NCBI RefSeq assembly: GCF_006494425.1
Contig: NZ_VHIV01000007.1
Location: forward strand, 62,001 to 126,000
Direction of reading: 5' to 3'
Length of the DNA: 64,000 nt
DNA from: Bacillus dicomae
Lineage (GTDB): Bacteria; Bacillota; Bacilli; Bacillales; Bacillaceae_G
This document shows positions 32,747 to 42,035 of this stretch, in pieces. Below the pieces are notes generated by a model. It worked only from the letters and a program-made list of their open reading frames with translations, was not told where the DNA came from and did no database searches. The translations under genes and the position numbers were made by a program. Every line of letters begins with the position of its first letter. Position 1 is the stretch's first letter.

Positions 32747-32813
32747 TTTATCCTTTCACTCCTTTAACATTTGTTATATTAAGAGTATAAACTACTCTGT
32801 TATATTCTATTCT

Positions 32814-33587
32814 CTATTTTTTCTTTTGTTCCTTCTCCTTTTTATCGTTTTCTGCATAAATTTCTTTATACATCTTTTCTAACGCATATGGACTTGTAAA
32901 GATGAGCGTTAATGATCTCCACATATAAATTCTTCTTTGTAATTCTATTCCGTACCCTTTACTAACCATATTTTTCACTTCTGGAATATGGTCCTCAGTT
33001 TGAAATTGTTGTACAGACTTCAATTTATCCGTTTTAAAATCTGTTAAAAGACTTATCACAGCTCGTCCATGTTCCTGTGATTTTTCTTCTAAATCAAACT
33101 GAATCGAATGAACAAAACCTAAAACGTGAAAAATTTGAGCATGTAAACCGACAACAGCACGCTGTTCCATTAAGTTGTAGCATTCCTTTTTTAACGCTTT
33201 TACCATTTCTAAAGAATTTCTATCAACTACCCTTTTGCCGACAAACATAATTTTTACAATATGAGCGACTGCCCCCATGCTTTTTAATACACTCTCTAGA
33301 ATTTCTACCGCGTCTTTTACATAACCATTTAAAATTATAGAATCAATAAATTCATCTAATACCGCTTGAAACTTTTTAATTAAATGTAAATCGCGTAATT
33401 CTGGAACATCTTCTCTCAATTGATTCCGGCCTTGAACCCACTTTAAAATTTCTGTCATTTCTTCTTCTTTTAATTCATGATGTTCCATACCATACTTCAT
33501 TAATAAAATATGATTTTTTAATAAAGCTTTTCCTTCTTCAAGATTATCTGTCGTTAATTCATCCACTATTTTCTCTATAGTTTTCAT
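32814..33587 (-). CDS. Hypothetical helical protein, 257 residues
   Basis: Not recognised. A soluble, all-helical protein with no signal peptide. It ends in a highly basic tail (KKEKEQKKK). A hydrophobic helix-like patch (AVEILESVLKSMGAVAHIVK, about 93-112) is probably core, not membrane. It follows the thiamine transporter operon on the same strand but is separated from it by a strong terminator (33602-33653). The start follows AGGGGGAG. Confidence 0.7.
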   Translation of the reverse strand: MKTIEKIVDELTTDNLEEGKALLKNHILLMKYGMEHHELKEEEMTEILKWVQGRNQLREDVPELRDLHLIKKFQAVLDEFIDSIILNGYVKDAVEILESVLKSMGAVAHIVKIMFVGKRVVDRNSLEMVKALKKECYNLMEQRAVVGLHAQIFHVLGFVHSIQFDLEEKSQEHGRAVISLLTDFKTDKLKSVQQFQTEDHIPEVKNMVSKGYGIELQRRIYMWRSLTLIFTSPYALEKMYKEIYAENDKKEKEQKKK

Positions 33588-33601
33588 CTTTCTCCCCCTA
33601 T

Positions 33602-33653
33602 AAAAAAAGCCTCTTAACAGTAATTATACTAAAAACTGTTAAAAGGCTTTTTC
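33602..33653 (-). terminator. Terminator of the thiamine transporter operon
   Basis: AAAAGCC and TTAACAGT pair with ACTGTTAA and GGCTTTT; on the minus strand a T-run follows. Confidence 0.85.
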
Positions 33654-34402
33654 TATTTTTTCATATAAGGAGCTAATACTCTCAAAATTTCTTCCTTATC
33701 CTTCTTTAACTCAAGTGATGTTAACATATCCATCGTTCGCGGCCTAAGCAACTTCACTTGTACCTCTCCAACTATTGAAGCTGGTCTTTGAGATAGAATA
33801 AATACACGATCAGAAAGCAAGATTGCCTCATCTAAGTCATGTGTAACCATAACGATTGTTTGTTTCTCTTGGTGCCAAGAATTTAAAAGCCAACTGTGTA
33901 CTTCCATTTTTGTAAAGGCATCTAATTTTCCAAAAGGCTCATCAAGTAGCATAATGGGCTTTTCACATAAATATGTGCGAAGAAAACTAATTCTTTGACG
34001 CATACCACCCGATAATTCATCTGGATAATGGTCTGCATATTCATCTAGTTCAAACTGTTTTAATGCTTCCATTCCCTCTGTCAGCCTTTGTTTTTTCTGT
34101 TTCCCTTCGATTTCCAATGGAAGAACTATATTTTGTAAAGCTGATCGCCACGGTAGTAATAAATCCTGTTGCGGCATATAACTTACAACATCTTGTTCTT
34201 GTACTTGCTTATCGTTATACGTTACATTCCCACTTGTTGGATTTTCAACATTTGCAATCATGTTTAATAATGTACTTTTCCCACAACCACTCGGTCCTAC
34301 AAAGGAAACAAACTCTCCCTCTCTTATAGAAGCACTAATATTTGCTAATACATTCTTTCCATCGAAAGATTTCACAATATCTTTTATTTGTAATCCACTC
34401 AT
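33653..34402 (-). CDS. thiZ: ABC transporter ATPase, ThiZ-like
   Basis: A 249-residue ATP-binding subunit that powers import of a thiamine precursor. Walker A is GPSGCGKST (about 36-44), signature LSGGMRQRISFLR, Walker B MLLDEPFGKLDAFT, and the H-loop MVTHDLDEAI. The YMPQQDLLLPWRSALQNIVL segment is typical for the nitrate/taurine/HMP family. It overlaps the thiY gene by four bases (ATGA), so the two are translationally coupled. The TPP riboswitch upstream of the operon identifies the pathway. Confidence 0.9.
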   Translation of the reverse strand: MSGLQIKDIVKSFDGKNVLANISASIREGEFVSFVGPSGCGKSTLLNMIANVENPTSGNVTYNDKQVQEQDVVSYMPQQDLLLPWRSALQNIVLPLEIEGKQKKQRLTEGMEALKQFELDEYADHYPDELSGGMRQRISFLRTYLCEKPIMLLDEPFGKLDAFTKMEVHSWLLNSWHQEKQTIVMVTHDLDEAILLSDRVFILSQRPASIVGEVQVKLLRPRTMDMLTSLELKKDKEEILRVLAPYMKK

Positions 34403-35397
34403 TTTTCACTTGGAAGGAACTCATTCGTAAAGGCATCTTTCACATCAATTTTCTTCTTAATAACTTTGTTATCATATAAGAAATTCATGTAATTCGTCCA
34501 AACTTCTTCCTTCTGTACTCCCCACGCTTTTGCATCATCTTGATACTTCGTACTTAACCATTTTTGACTTTCTTGTACTAAATCTTTATTTACATCTGGA
34601 ACAGCTTTAATTAAAATATCAGCAGCTTCTTTTGGTTCTTTAATTGCAAAATTATAACCCTCTGTCGTTGCACTCATAAACTTTTTCACAAAGTCTTTAT
34701 CTTGCTTCGTATGTTTTTCACTCGTAATCATAACAGGACTATAGAAATCAAGGGCTGGGTCTAAGTCTTTCACCATAATCGTATTTAACTCTTTTCCTTG
34801 GCGCTTCGCTTCAATTCCATCCCATCCGTAATAAATCCATTCAAAGTCTGCATCACGACCAATTGATTTAAAGAAATCTGTTTGTCCTAAGATGATTTTT
34901 TCCACTTTATTAAAATCGGCTTGATTTTTCTCCATAATTGTCTTTAATGTAGCTTCTTCTGCTGGTCCTCCCCAGCCACCGTAACGTTTACCTTCAAAAT
35001 CTTTCGGCGAAGTCATGTTATCTTTCTTAAGCGATGCAAATGCTGAAGTGTTATGCTGAATAATTGCTCCTACAGATACAACAGGAATACCTTCCACACG
35101 AGCCAACGTTACATTTTCTTGTGCGCTTATTGCAAAGTCAGCTTTTCCTGAAGCTATCATTTGCTCCGCTGTCACATTATCACCAGGCTGAATAATTTCT
35201 ACATCTAAGCCTTGCTTTTTATAATAATCTTTCGCTTTCGCTACATATAAGCCAGTATGATTCGTATTCGGAAACCAATCTAGCACTACTTTTACTTTTT
35301 GATCTTTACTTGCACTTTCTTCTTTCTTCGCCGGATTACATCCAGCCACACCTACTGCTAATAAGGCAGCCAACATAACTTTTAAACCTTTTTTCAT
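34399..35397 (-). CDS. thiY: Substrate-binding lipoprotein, ThiY-like
   Basis: A 332-residue lipoprotein of the NMT1/THI5-like family that captures a pyrimidine precursor of thiamine (formylaminopyrimidine in Bacillus) outside the membrane. The lipobox VAGC puts the lipidated Cys at residue 20. VVLDWFPNTNHTGLYVAKAK (about 37-56) is the family signature, followed by GKADFAISAQENVTLAR. It overlaps thiX by four bases. The TPP riboswitch and the thiamine-binding protein in the same operon support the substrate class. Confidence 0.92.
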   Translation of the reverse strand: MKKGLKVMLAALLAVGVAGCNPAKKEESASKDQKVKVVLDWFPNTNHTGLYVAKAKDYYKKQGLDVEIIQPGDNVTAEQMIASGKADFAISAQENVTLARVEGIPVVSVGAIIQHNTSAFASLKKDNMTSPKDFEGKRYGGWGGPAEEATLKTIMEKNQADFNKVEKIILGQTDFFKSIGRDADFEWIYYGWDGIEAKRQGKELNTIMVKDLDPALDFYSPVMITSEKHTKQDKDFVKKFMSATTEGYNFAIKEPKEAADILIKAVPDVNKDLVQESQKWLSTKYQDDAKAWGVQKEEVWTNYMNFLYDNKVIKKKIDVKDAFTNEFLPSEK

Positions 35398-36167
35398 TTT
35401 CTGCCGTCCTTTCTATATATCCATGGTGCTGTTATTCTTGCCATAAACTCCACGATAAAATACAGACATAATGTCACCATAACAATAATTGCTGCAACAC
35501 CAAATACTCGGGCTGTTAAAAAGGATTTCGTAGCCCTCGTAAGCATAACTCCTAATCCTTCACTGGCACCGAGCCATTCTCCAATAATCGCTCCCATTAC
35601 GCTATATGTAACTGCAATTTTTAAACCGGAGAAAAAGTATGGAAGCACTGCTGGAAACTTTACTTTCTGGTAAACTTGCCATTTCGTTGCCTTCATCGTT
35701 TGCAACAACTTCAACATATTTTTGTCTACCGTTTGAAAACCTTCTAAAATGCTAAGCGCAATCGGGAAGAAACAAACGAGTATTACTACCATTACTTTCG
35801 GTAGCATTCCATATCCAAACCAAATAATAAATAACGGTGCAAGTACAACGATTGGAATCGTTTGCGAAATAACAAGCAACGGATTTATTAAAATACGAAA
35901 TAAAGGGATAACGTCCATAATAATTGCAATACTTGTCCCAATTAAAATCGCAAAAAACAGTCCAATTATAACCTCTTGTAGCGTTTGCATCGTATTCGGT
36001 AATAGTAAATCTTTCATTCCAATTAATTCTTGCACAATGGCAGAAGGCTTCGGTAAAATCCACGGTTCAATTTTAAATAATGAAACAGATCCTTCCCATA
36101 TTGCAATGAGAAGGATAAGCCAAATTGTTGTAATTATTTTAGATTGCTTCTGGTTTTTCATATTCAT
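35394..36167 (-). CDS. thiX: ABC transporter permease, ThiX-like
   Basis: About 257 residues with six membrane segments and the binding-protein-dependent permease loop (YQKVKFPAVLPYFFSGLKIA, with a proline in place of the usual first glycine). It forms the membrane channel for ThiYZ. The start is uncertain: the frame is open to 36191, but GGAAG before the ATG at 36167 gives the better context. Either choice overlaps the end of the preceding thiamine-binding gene, so translation is coupled. It lies second in the riboswitch-controlled operon. Confidence 0.88.
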   Translation of the reverse strand: MNMKNQKQSKIITTIWLILLIAIWEGSVSLFKIEPWILPKPSAIVQELIGMKDLLLPNTMQTLQEVIIGLFFAILIGTSIAIIMDVIPLFRILINPLLVISQTIPIVVLAPLFIIWFGYGMLPKVMVVILVCFFPIALSILEGFQTVDKNMLKLLQTMKATKWQVYQKVKFPAVLPYFFSGLKIAVTYSVMGAIIGEWLGASEGLGVMLTRATKSFLTARVFGVAAIIVMVTLCLYFIVEFMARITAPWIYRKDGRK

Positions 36168-36459
36168 CACGGTACTTCCAAACCTTTTCATCTATCGTTA
36201 CACCAGTGCTTGGGCGATAATGGATTTTAATAGAAGTAATCACTTCTTCAGCTCCAGCATCCACGCAAGCTTGTTGCGCACGTTTAACGACATCAAGAAG
36301 TACATCTAATTCTCCTTCCAGCGTTGTTTCCATTGCTCCTACTTCATAACGAACTCCCGATTGTTGTACAACTTCAATTGCTTTATCAACAACAGAATAT
36401 ACATCTTTTGTTTTTGCTTGTGGCACTACTGAAAATGACATTGTAACTTGTTGTGACAT
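36139..36459 (-). CDS. Thiamine-binding protein, MTH1187/YkoF-like
   Basis: A 106-residue cytoplasmic protein of the MTH1187 family (once DUF77), with VTMSFSVVPQAKTKDVYSVV at the start and VGAMETTLEGELDVLLDVVK in the middle; homologues bind thiamine or its pyrimidine. It is the first gene after the TPP riboswitch, and GGGGG sits upstream of the ATG. Its end overlaps the start of thiX. It probably buffers or delivers the imported compound. Confidence 0.87.
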   Translation of the reverse strand: MSQQVTMSFSVVPQAKTKDVYSVVDKAIEVVQQSGVRYEVGAMETTLEGELDVLLDVVKRAQQACVDAGAEEVITSIKIHYRPSTGVTIDEKVWKYRDEYEKPEAI

Positions 36460-36499
36460 AATAAAATCCCCCTTATGAAATTAAATTTTAAAACAAGAA

Positions 36500-36530
36500 A
36501 AGGCTTTCCTACTGCGTAGGAAAGCCTTGT
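36500..36530 (-). terminator. Riboswitch expression-platform terminator
   Basis: AAGGCTTTCCTAC-gca-GTAGGAAAGCCTT on the minus strand with TTTTCTTGTTTT after it. The 5' arm contains CCTACGC, complementary to GCGTAGG at the 3' side of the TPP aptamer, giving a clear antiterminator alternative. Confidence 0.9.
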
Positions 36531-36573
36531 ATGCAAGTTATTATAGAATAACATATGCTACATCACTTTAAGT

Positions 36574-36652
36574 AACTCCCTACGCTGGCATTATCCAGAT
36601 CAGGTTGAGGGTCGATGTTTGCTCACATCCTCTCAGCCAATTGGCTCCCCGG
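36574..36652 (-). promoter_or_regulatory. TPP riboswitch of the thiXYZ operon
   Basis: On the minus strand the THI-box segments GGGGAGCC, GGCTGAGAGGATG, ACCTGATCTGGATAATGCC and AGCGTAGGGAG appear in the conserved order. TPP binding would free the terminator at 36500-36530 and switch off thiamine precursor uptake. Confidence 0.97.
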
Positions 36653-36722
36653 TCCTTAATTCGTTTTCATTGTAGCATGATTTATTTTATTGAACAAACA
36701 AAAGCATGTATAATCATTTCAT

Positions 36723-38471
36723 TTAACTTTTGAATTCCCCAATTAACTCTTGTAACTCCTGTGAAAGCCAACTTAAAGAACTGGCTAATTCAGCAATATC
36801 CTGTACAGACATTTTCTGTTCTTTCATACTTTCTTCAACATTACTACTACTATTCGCATACTTATTTGCGATAAGTGATAGTTCATTTACAACACGAACA
36901 ATATTTTGGCTATTTTGCAATATATTATTTGAATTGCTAGAAACAACTCCAACTTGATTGGTAACAGTTTGTGCTGATTTCGAAATTTTTTCAAAGAAAG
37001 CACCACTACTTTCAACAAGTTTAATTCCAGATTCTACTTCTTTTGAAGTTTTTTGCATTGAAACAACAGCTTCTTCCGTTCCGGCTTGTGTTTCCCCTAT
37101 TAATTTTGCTATATCTTTTGCTGATGCTTCCGTCTGCTCTGCTAATTTACGCACTTCATCAGCAACAATGGGAAATCCCTCTCCAGTTTCCCCAGCACGT
37201 GAAGCTTCAATAGTAGCATGTAAAGCTAGCGAATTAGTTTGATTTGAAATACTTGTAATTACAGTTACAATATCACTAATTTCTTTTGATCTCGCTTCCA
37301 AAGAATATATGATAGAAGATAAATCTTGTACTGCATTTTGTATTATGTTCATTTGATTAATCGCCTGTTTAGTAACACCATTTCCTTTTCCTGAATGATG
37401 TTCTATACCTTCAGACTCTTTCGCCATTTGTTTTGCAGCATTCGTTATCTCTTCCATCTTATCTTCCATTTCATATACAATACCTAAATACTGTGGTACT
37501 GAAGTTTCTTGTGACTGAGCGCCAGCTCTTAACTCAACCATAGAACTTACGATTTCTTGAACTGCCATACTATTTTCTTTCGTACTCACTGACAATTCTT
37601 TTGAAGATGAGGAAACTTGTTCTGCTGTCTGCTTCACTTTATCTATAATTCCTTTAAACTTCTCGATGGTATTATTAAAATAAGAATTAATAATACCAAT
37701 ATCATCTGGTCTTTCCTCTAATTTAATACTTAAATCACCTTCACCGACTTTGCGCAATCCTTCACGTAAATCCCGCAATGGAGCAAGTGCGTTACGCACG
37801 ATTAAGAATTGAATAACAGTTGCAATTAAAACAGAAATACAAATAAACATTAAACCTTGTATAATAAATTTTTCCTTTGTAATAGGAACAATAGAAGCAT
37901 CTACATCGGCTGCAACAATTGCCACAATATTTCCGTCTTCATCTTTAATTGGTTCTAATATCGTTACCCATGATCCTAATAGATCCTCATATACTACTGT
38001 CATGTTTGCTTTTTTCGTGCTCATTACCTTATCGTATGCTTTCATCCAAAGATCTGGTTGTTTATAATATTCTCCCGGCCTTACGTCAACAACATTTGCT
38101 AATCCTGTAGACAAATCGACGATTAGTAACTCACCTTTTTCATTTTTTTTTGCTCCAACAATATAGGTTTGTCCAACACTATTCAATTCTTCCGTTGCTT
38201 CATCTAATTTCTCTGTTAACTTCTCTCTCTTTTCTCTTTGTGCCACTGGGTCTTTTGTAACATCTCTCACTATTTCTTCGTCTAATTTATGTAATACCGT
38301 ATCTCCTGTTTCAAAAGAATGCCTTTCAAATATAGACATCATGCTATTTTGAAACATGTTAAAACTTAACGCTCCCATAGTACCAACAAGCGTCAAAATA
38401 ACTAACACAGTTAACAATACATTCTTTTGAAGAAATGATAGCTTGTGCCAATATTTTTTCATCAACATCAC
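36723..38471 (-). CDS. Methyl-accepting chemotaxis protein with unusual signalling tip
   Basis: A 582-residue transmembrane chemoreceptor: helix 1 (about 15-38), an extracellular sensor (about 40-200, Cache-like, with DLSTGLANVVDVRPGEYY and SWVTILEPIKDEDGNIVAIV), helix 2 (about 205-225), HAMP (NALAPLRDLREGLRKVGEGD) and a long cytoplasmic hairpin. The hairpin tip reads QTNSLALHATIEASRAGETG then EGFPIVADEVRK, whereas the other receptor in this window has the canonical [20 protein letters not shown] then [12 protein letters not shown]. The start may be the ATG two or three codons further in. A c-di-GMP riboswitch lies upstream, linking receptor supply to the motile/sessile switch. Confidence 0.92.
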   Translation of the reverse strand: MMLMKKYWHKLSFLQKNVLLTVLVILTLVGTMGALSFNMFQNSMMSIFERHSFETGDTVLHKLDEEIVRDVTKDPVAQREKREKLTEKLDEATEELNSVGQTYIVGAKKNEKGELLIVDLSTGLANVVDVRPGEYYKQPDLWMKAYDKVMSTKKANMTVVYEDLLGSWVTILEPIKDEDGNIVAIVAADVDASIVPITKEKFIIQGLMFICISVLIATVIQFLIVRNALAPLRDLREGLRKVGEGDLSIKLEERPDDIGIINSYFNNTIEKFKGIIDKVKQTAEQVSSSSKELSVSTKENSMAVQEIVSSMVELRAGAQSQETSVPQYLGIVYEMEDKMEEITNAAKQMAKESEGIEHHSGKGNGVTKQAINQMNIIQNAVQDLSSIIYSLEARSKEISDIVTVITSISNQTNSLALHATIEASRAGETGEGFPIVADEVRKLAEQTEASAKDIAKLIGETQAGTEEAVVSMQKTSKEVESGIKLVESSGAFFEKISKSAQTVTNQVGVVSSNSNNILQNSQNIVRVVNELSLIANKYANSSSNVEESMKEQKMSVQDIAELASSLSWLSQELQELIGEFKS

Positions 38472-38557
38472 CTTTCTTAATTAACTTAATATAAAGGAAA
38501 ACTATTAAAATATAAACCTTATCAACAACTGATAACGATTCTCATTTGTTTGCAAAT

Positions 38558-38587
38558 AAAAAAAAGACCAATGAAAAAGCATTGGCC
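38558..38587 (-). terminator. Terminator in the c-di-GMP riboswitch leader
   Basis: On the minus strand GGCCAATG-cttttt-CATTGGTC followed by eight T, directly after the aptamer. Confidence 0.92.
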
Positions 38588-38597
38588 AAGACCAACC

Positions 38598-38690
38598 CTA
38601 TCCGTCCGGTAACTGGCTAGCGTAGCCTTTCGGCCTTAGCTCCTGTAGTTTTGCGTCCTAATGTTTCCATCAGTTTGCCTTTCTCGCTGA
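38598..38690 (-). promoter_or_regulatory. c-di-GMP-I (GEMM) riboswitch
   Basis: On the minus strand AAGGCAAACTGATG-gaaa-CATTAGGACGCAAA carries the GEMM-I hallmark (GGCAAA, a GNRA-capped stem, GGACGCAAA), followed by a second arm with GGCC-gaaa-GGCT and CCAGTTACCGG. A terminator follows at once, so ligand binding controls read-through into the chemoreceptor gene at 36723-38471. Confidence 0.92.
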
Positions 38691-38972
38691 ACGAGTTGAA
38701 CGATATGGGAGTTCTATGAGAATTACATTATTCTCTATCAAAGATTACAACATAAAAATTAAAATGTCCACCTATTTAGAGATGCAAATGTAAAATTTGG
38801 ATGTATTATTTTTTCGAAATAATTTAACAAAGTACGTGAATGTTACATTTCTTGTGTTATATAATAAAAAATGTATATAACAAAAGGATTGTTTTGAGTA
38901 TTTATTTTAATTTTCATTTAAATTAAATTATTCAAATATATCTTAACTAATGAATTTCGGAGGTAGTTTATC

Positions 38973-40286
38973 ATGTTTTGGCTACAATTTCTTACATTAC
39001 TACTCTGCATTTTTATTGGCGCACGCCTAGGTGGAGTTGGTCTAGGAGTAATGGGTGGCGTTGGTATGGCAATACTTGTTTTCGTCTTCCACTTACAACC
39101 TACAGCCCCTCCTATTGATGTAATGCTTATGATTTTAGCAGTAATTACAGCTGCTGGTGCACTCCAAGCCGCTGGAGGAATGGACTACCTTGTTCATCTG
39201 GCCGAGAAAGCATTACGAAAAAATCCAAAACGCATTACATTCTTTGCTCCAATTGTCACTTATTTATTTACACTTTGTGCAGGAACTGGTCACGTTGCTT
39301 ATTCTGTACTTCCTGTTATCGCAGAAGTCTCTCGCGAATCCGGAATTAGACCGGAACGACCAATGTCTATTGCCGTAATTGCTTCCCAACAAGCAATTAC
39401 AGCTAGTCCTATATCAGCTGCAACAGTTGCACTTTTAGCAATGTTAGCTGACTATAAAATTACCTTATTAGATATTTTAAAAGTAAGTATCCCTTCTACT
39501 TTCATCGCTTGTATGGTAGCTGCATTTGTTGCTAGCAAAATGGGGAAAGAATTAAATGAAGACCCTGAATACTTAAAACGATTAAAAGAAGGAATGATTC
39601 CTAAGATTGAAGAGAAAAAAGAATTTGTTGGTGTAAAAGGCGCTAAATTATCAGTTATCCTTTTCCTAGTAGGAACTTTTCTTGTCGTACTTCTCGGTTC
39701 ATTTGAAGCACTTCGTCCAGGATGGATAGTTGATGGGAAGTTAGCCCGTCTTTCCATGCCAAACACAATTGAAATGGTTATGTTAACGATTGCAGCTCTT
39801 ATTATTATTTTCTGTAAACCAAATGTAGAAAGCATCGTGTCTGGTAACGTCTTTAAAGCAGGGGCAACAGCAGTTGTTGCTATTTTCGGGATCGCTTGGA
39901 TGGGAGATACTTTCTTTAACGGAAACTTAAATATGATTCAAGGATCAATTCAGCACCTAGTAACAAGTGCACCATGGCTATTTGCCATCGCATTATTCAT
40001 TCTATCTATTTTATTATACAGTCAAGCAGCAACAGTACGCGCTTTAATGCCTCTTGGATTATCACTCGGTATTCCACCAGCACTACTAATCGCGATGTTC
40101 CCTGCAGTAAATGGATACTTCTTCATTCCAAACTATGGAACAATCGTTGCTGCCATTAACTTTGATCGTACTGGTACAACTGGCATTGGTAAATATGTTT
40201 TAAATCATAGCTTTATGATTCCAGGACTAATCGCAACATTCACTTCTATCGGAATTGGAATGCTCTTAATTTCAATTATGTTTTAA
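38973..40286 (+). CDS. dcuB: Anaerobic C4-dicarboxylate transporter, DcuB type
   Basis: A 437-residue carrier with about 11-12 membrane segments that exchanges C4-dicarboxylates (fumarate, malate, aspartate, succinate). Segments closely parallel E. coli DcuB: FHLQPTAPPIDVMLMILAVI (about 40-59), TLCAGTGHVAYSVLPVIAEV, GIRPERPMSIAV and FDRTGTTGIGKYVLNHSFMI near the end. GGAGGT precedes the ATG. It is a single gene ended by a strong terminator. Succinate release or fumarate/aspartate uptake under low oxygen is the likely role. Confidence 0.92.
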   Translation: MFWLQFLTLLLCIFIGARLGGVGLGVMGGVGMAILVFVFHLQPTAPPIDVMLMILAVITAAGALQAAGGMDYLVHLAEKALRKNPKRITFFAPIVTYLFTLCAGTGHVAYSVLPVIAEVSRESGIRPERPMSIAVIASQQAITASPISAATVALLAMLADYKITLLDILKVSIPSTFIACMVAAFVASKMGKELNEDPEYLKRLKEGMIPKIEEKKEFVGVKGAKLSVILFLVGTFLVVLLGSFEALRPGWIVDGKLARLSMPNTIEMVMLTIAALIIIFCKPNVESIVSGNVFKAGATAVVAIFGIAWMGDTFFNGNLNMIQGSIQHLVTSAPWLFAIALFILSILLYSQAATVRALMPLGLSLGIPPALLIAMFPAVNGYFFIPNYGTIVAAINFDRTGTTGIGKYVLNHSFMIPGLIATFTSIGIGMLLISIMF

Positions 40287-40287
40287 A

Positions 40288-40330
40288 GAAAAAGCACAAA
40301 CCCAAAGTTTTAAAGGGTTTGTGCTTTTTT
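40288..40330. terminator. Terminator of dcuB
   Basis: AAAGCACAAACCC/GGGTTTGTGCTTT with an 11-base loop and six T; also usable by the converging gene. Confidence 0.92.
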
Positions 40331-40348
40331 AATCAAACGTTTGTTTAA
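40330..40348. repeat. 19-bp palindromic motif, copy 3
   Basis: TAATCAAACGTTTGTTTAA, identical to the copies at 27061 and 27106. Here it overlaps the stop codon of the hydrolase gene and the end of the dcuB terminator, not a promoter. Confidence 0.7.
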
Positions 40349-41280
40349 ATATTTTTAACTGTCCATTCTTCCATTATGTTCTTTAATATTTGTTTAAAGT
40401 CCGCTGGGAAAATATGCCCCAAACCTTCTCTCAAAATTAATTTACAGTTCACATTATATTCCTCGAACATCGACATTAATTGAAGTGTGTTTTCGTAAAA
40501 TAGATCTTTGTCTCCTGTAACAATATATCCTTCTACATTCGTTATATCATTTGATACAACTATACTTTCAATTGCCTTAACGTCTCGAATAGCAGGTATA
40601 ACTGCAATAAATTTTTGAGTCACTAACATATTCTTTAACGCTAACTCTATCGCTATATTTCCCCCTTGAGAAGCTCCCGCGATGATGATGTCCTCCAAGT
40701 TATATTTATTTACAAAATCATTAAAAGTTTTCATAACGTCTTTTATAGCTATTTCATGATTATCCCAGCTATACGACTTCATTCCATGTATTTGTGAGGA
40801 TTGAGAAAAACCTAATATATACTCATGTAGTATTTCTTCTTCACACCAATATGGTGCAAAATCATCTATATTTGATCCTCTCCAATGTAAAGAAAATAGT
40901 CCAGCCTTAGCTTTTTCATTTCCATAAGTAAATAACTTCGGGTTAGCTGTTAGCTGCTGTTTCTTAAAGATTTCTTCACACTTTTTCACTATTATTTTAA
41001 AAGCTGCATTCTCTCGTAATCCCTTTAAATCTTCATCCTGCATAAGTGTATGTGGATTCCACCAAATCCCCTTTTCTAAAGCTTCGTTTAAACTAACAAT
41101 TGCTTCCTCATACTTACCTTCTGCCGAAAGTGCACACGCTTCCCAAAAACTAGTTTTTTCTATTCTTTCAGGAAACTCCCTTTTTGCTTTATCTATGCAT
41201 CTATAAATCGCTTCGAATTCCCTTTTTTCGAATAAACGAAACAACTCATTTTGCAACTCTACAAACTGTTTCCTTTTCAA
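40345..41280 (-). CDS. Alpha/beta hydrolase with N-terminal TPR-like helical region
   Basis: A 311-residue cytoplasmic protein in two parts. Residues 1-110 form helical pairs of TPR type (SFWEACALSAEGKYEEAIVS, LNEALEKG). Residues about 115-311 are an esterase-like alpha/beta hydrolase with nucleophile Ser in AGASQGGNIAIEL, Asp in YIVTGDKDLF and His in EGLGHIFPADF, so the catalytic triad is intact. TPR plus hydrolase is unusual and may serve substrate or protein binding. Substrate unknown. Convergent with dcuB. Confidence 0.8.
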   Translation of the reverse strand: MKRKQFVELQNELFRLFEKREFEAIYRCIDKAKREFPERIEKTSFWEACALSAEGKYEEAIVSLNEALEKGIWWNPHTLMQDEDLKGLRENAAFKIIVKKCEEIFKKQQLTANPKLFTYGNEKAKAGLFSLHWRGSNIDDFAPYWCEEEILHEYILGFSQSSQIHGMKSYSWDNHEIAIKDVMKTFNDFVNKYNLEDIIIAGASQGGNIAIELALKNMLVTQKFIAVIPAIRDVKAIESIVVSNDITNVEGYIVTGDKDLFYENTLQLMSMFEEYNVNCKLILREGLGHIFPADFKQILKNIMEEWTVKNI

Positions 41281-41314
41281 ACAATCCTCCCCCTTTTTCT
41301 AACTACCGATATCA

Positions 41315-41355
41315 AAAAATAAAAAGCTATGTAGCGTTTTAATACTACATAGCCT
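41315..41355 (-). terminator. Terminator of the thiM-thiE operon
   Basis: GGCTATGTAG pairs with CTACATAGCT around a 10-base loop, and a T-run follows on the minus strand. Confidence 0.87.
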
Positions 41356-41359
41356 TCTT

Positions 41360-42019
<660 letters not shown>

Positions 42020-42035
42020 TTATTTTCCCTCCTTA

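Larger units (their letters stand above)
32507..32760 (-). promoter_or_regulatory. Attenuator leader of the ABC-F gene
   Basis: The roughly 240-base leader contains a 12-codon upstream ORF (32708-32746), then CCCATT (32687-32692) that can pair with the AATGGG of the terminator 5' arm, then the terminator (32587-32620) and a last stretch up to the gene. TTTAGCTT at the end of the upstream ORF can pair with AAGCTAAA downstream. Ribosome stalling on the upstream ORF could thus switch between antiterminator and terminator. Confidence 0.75.
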
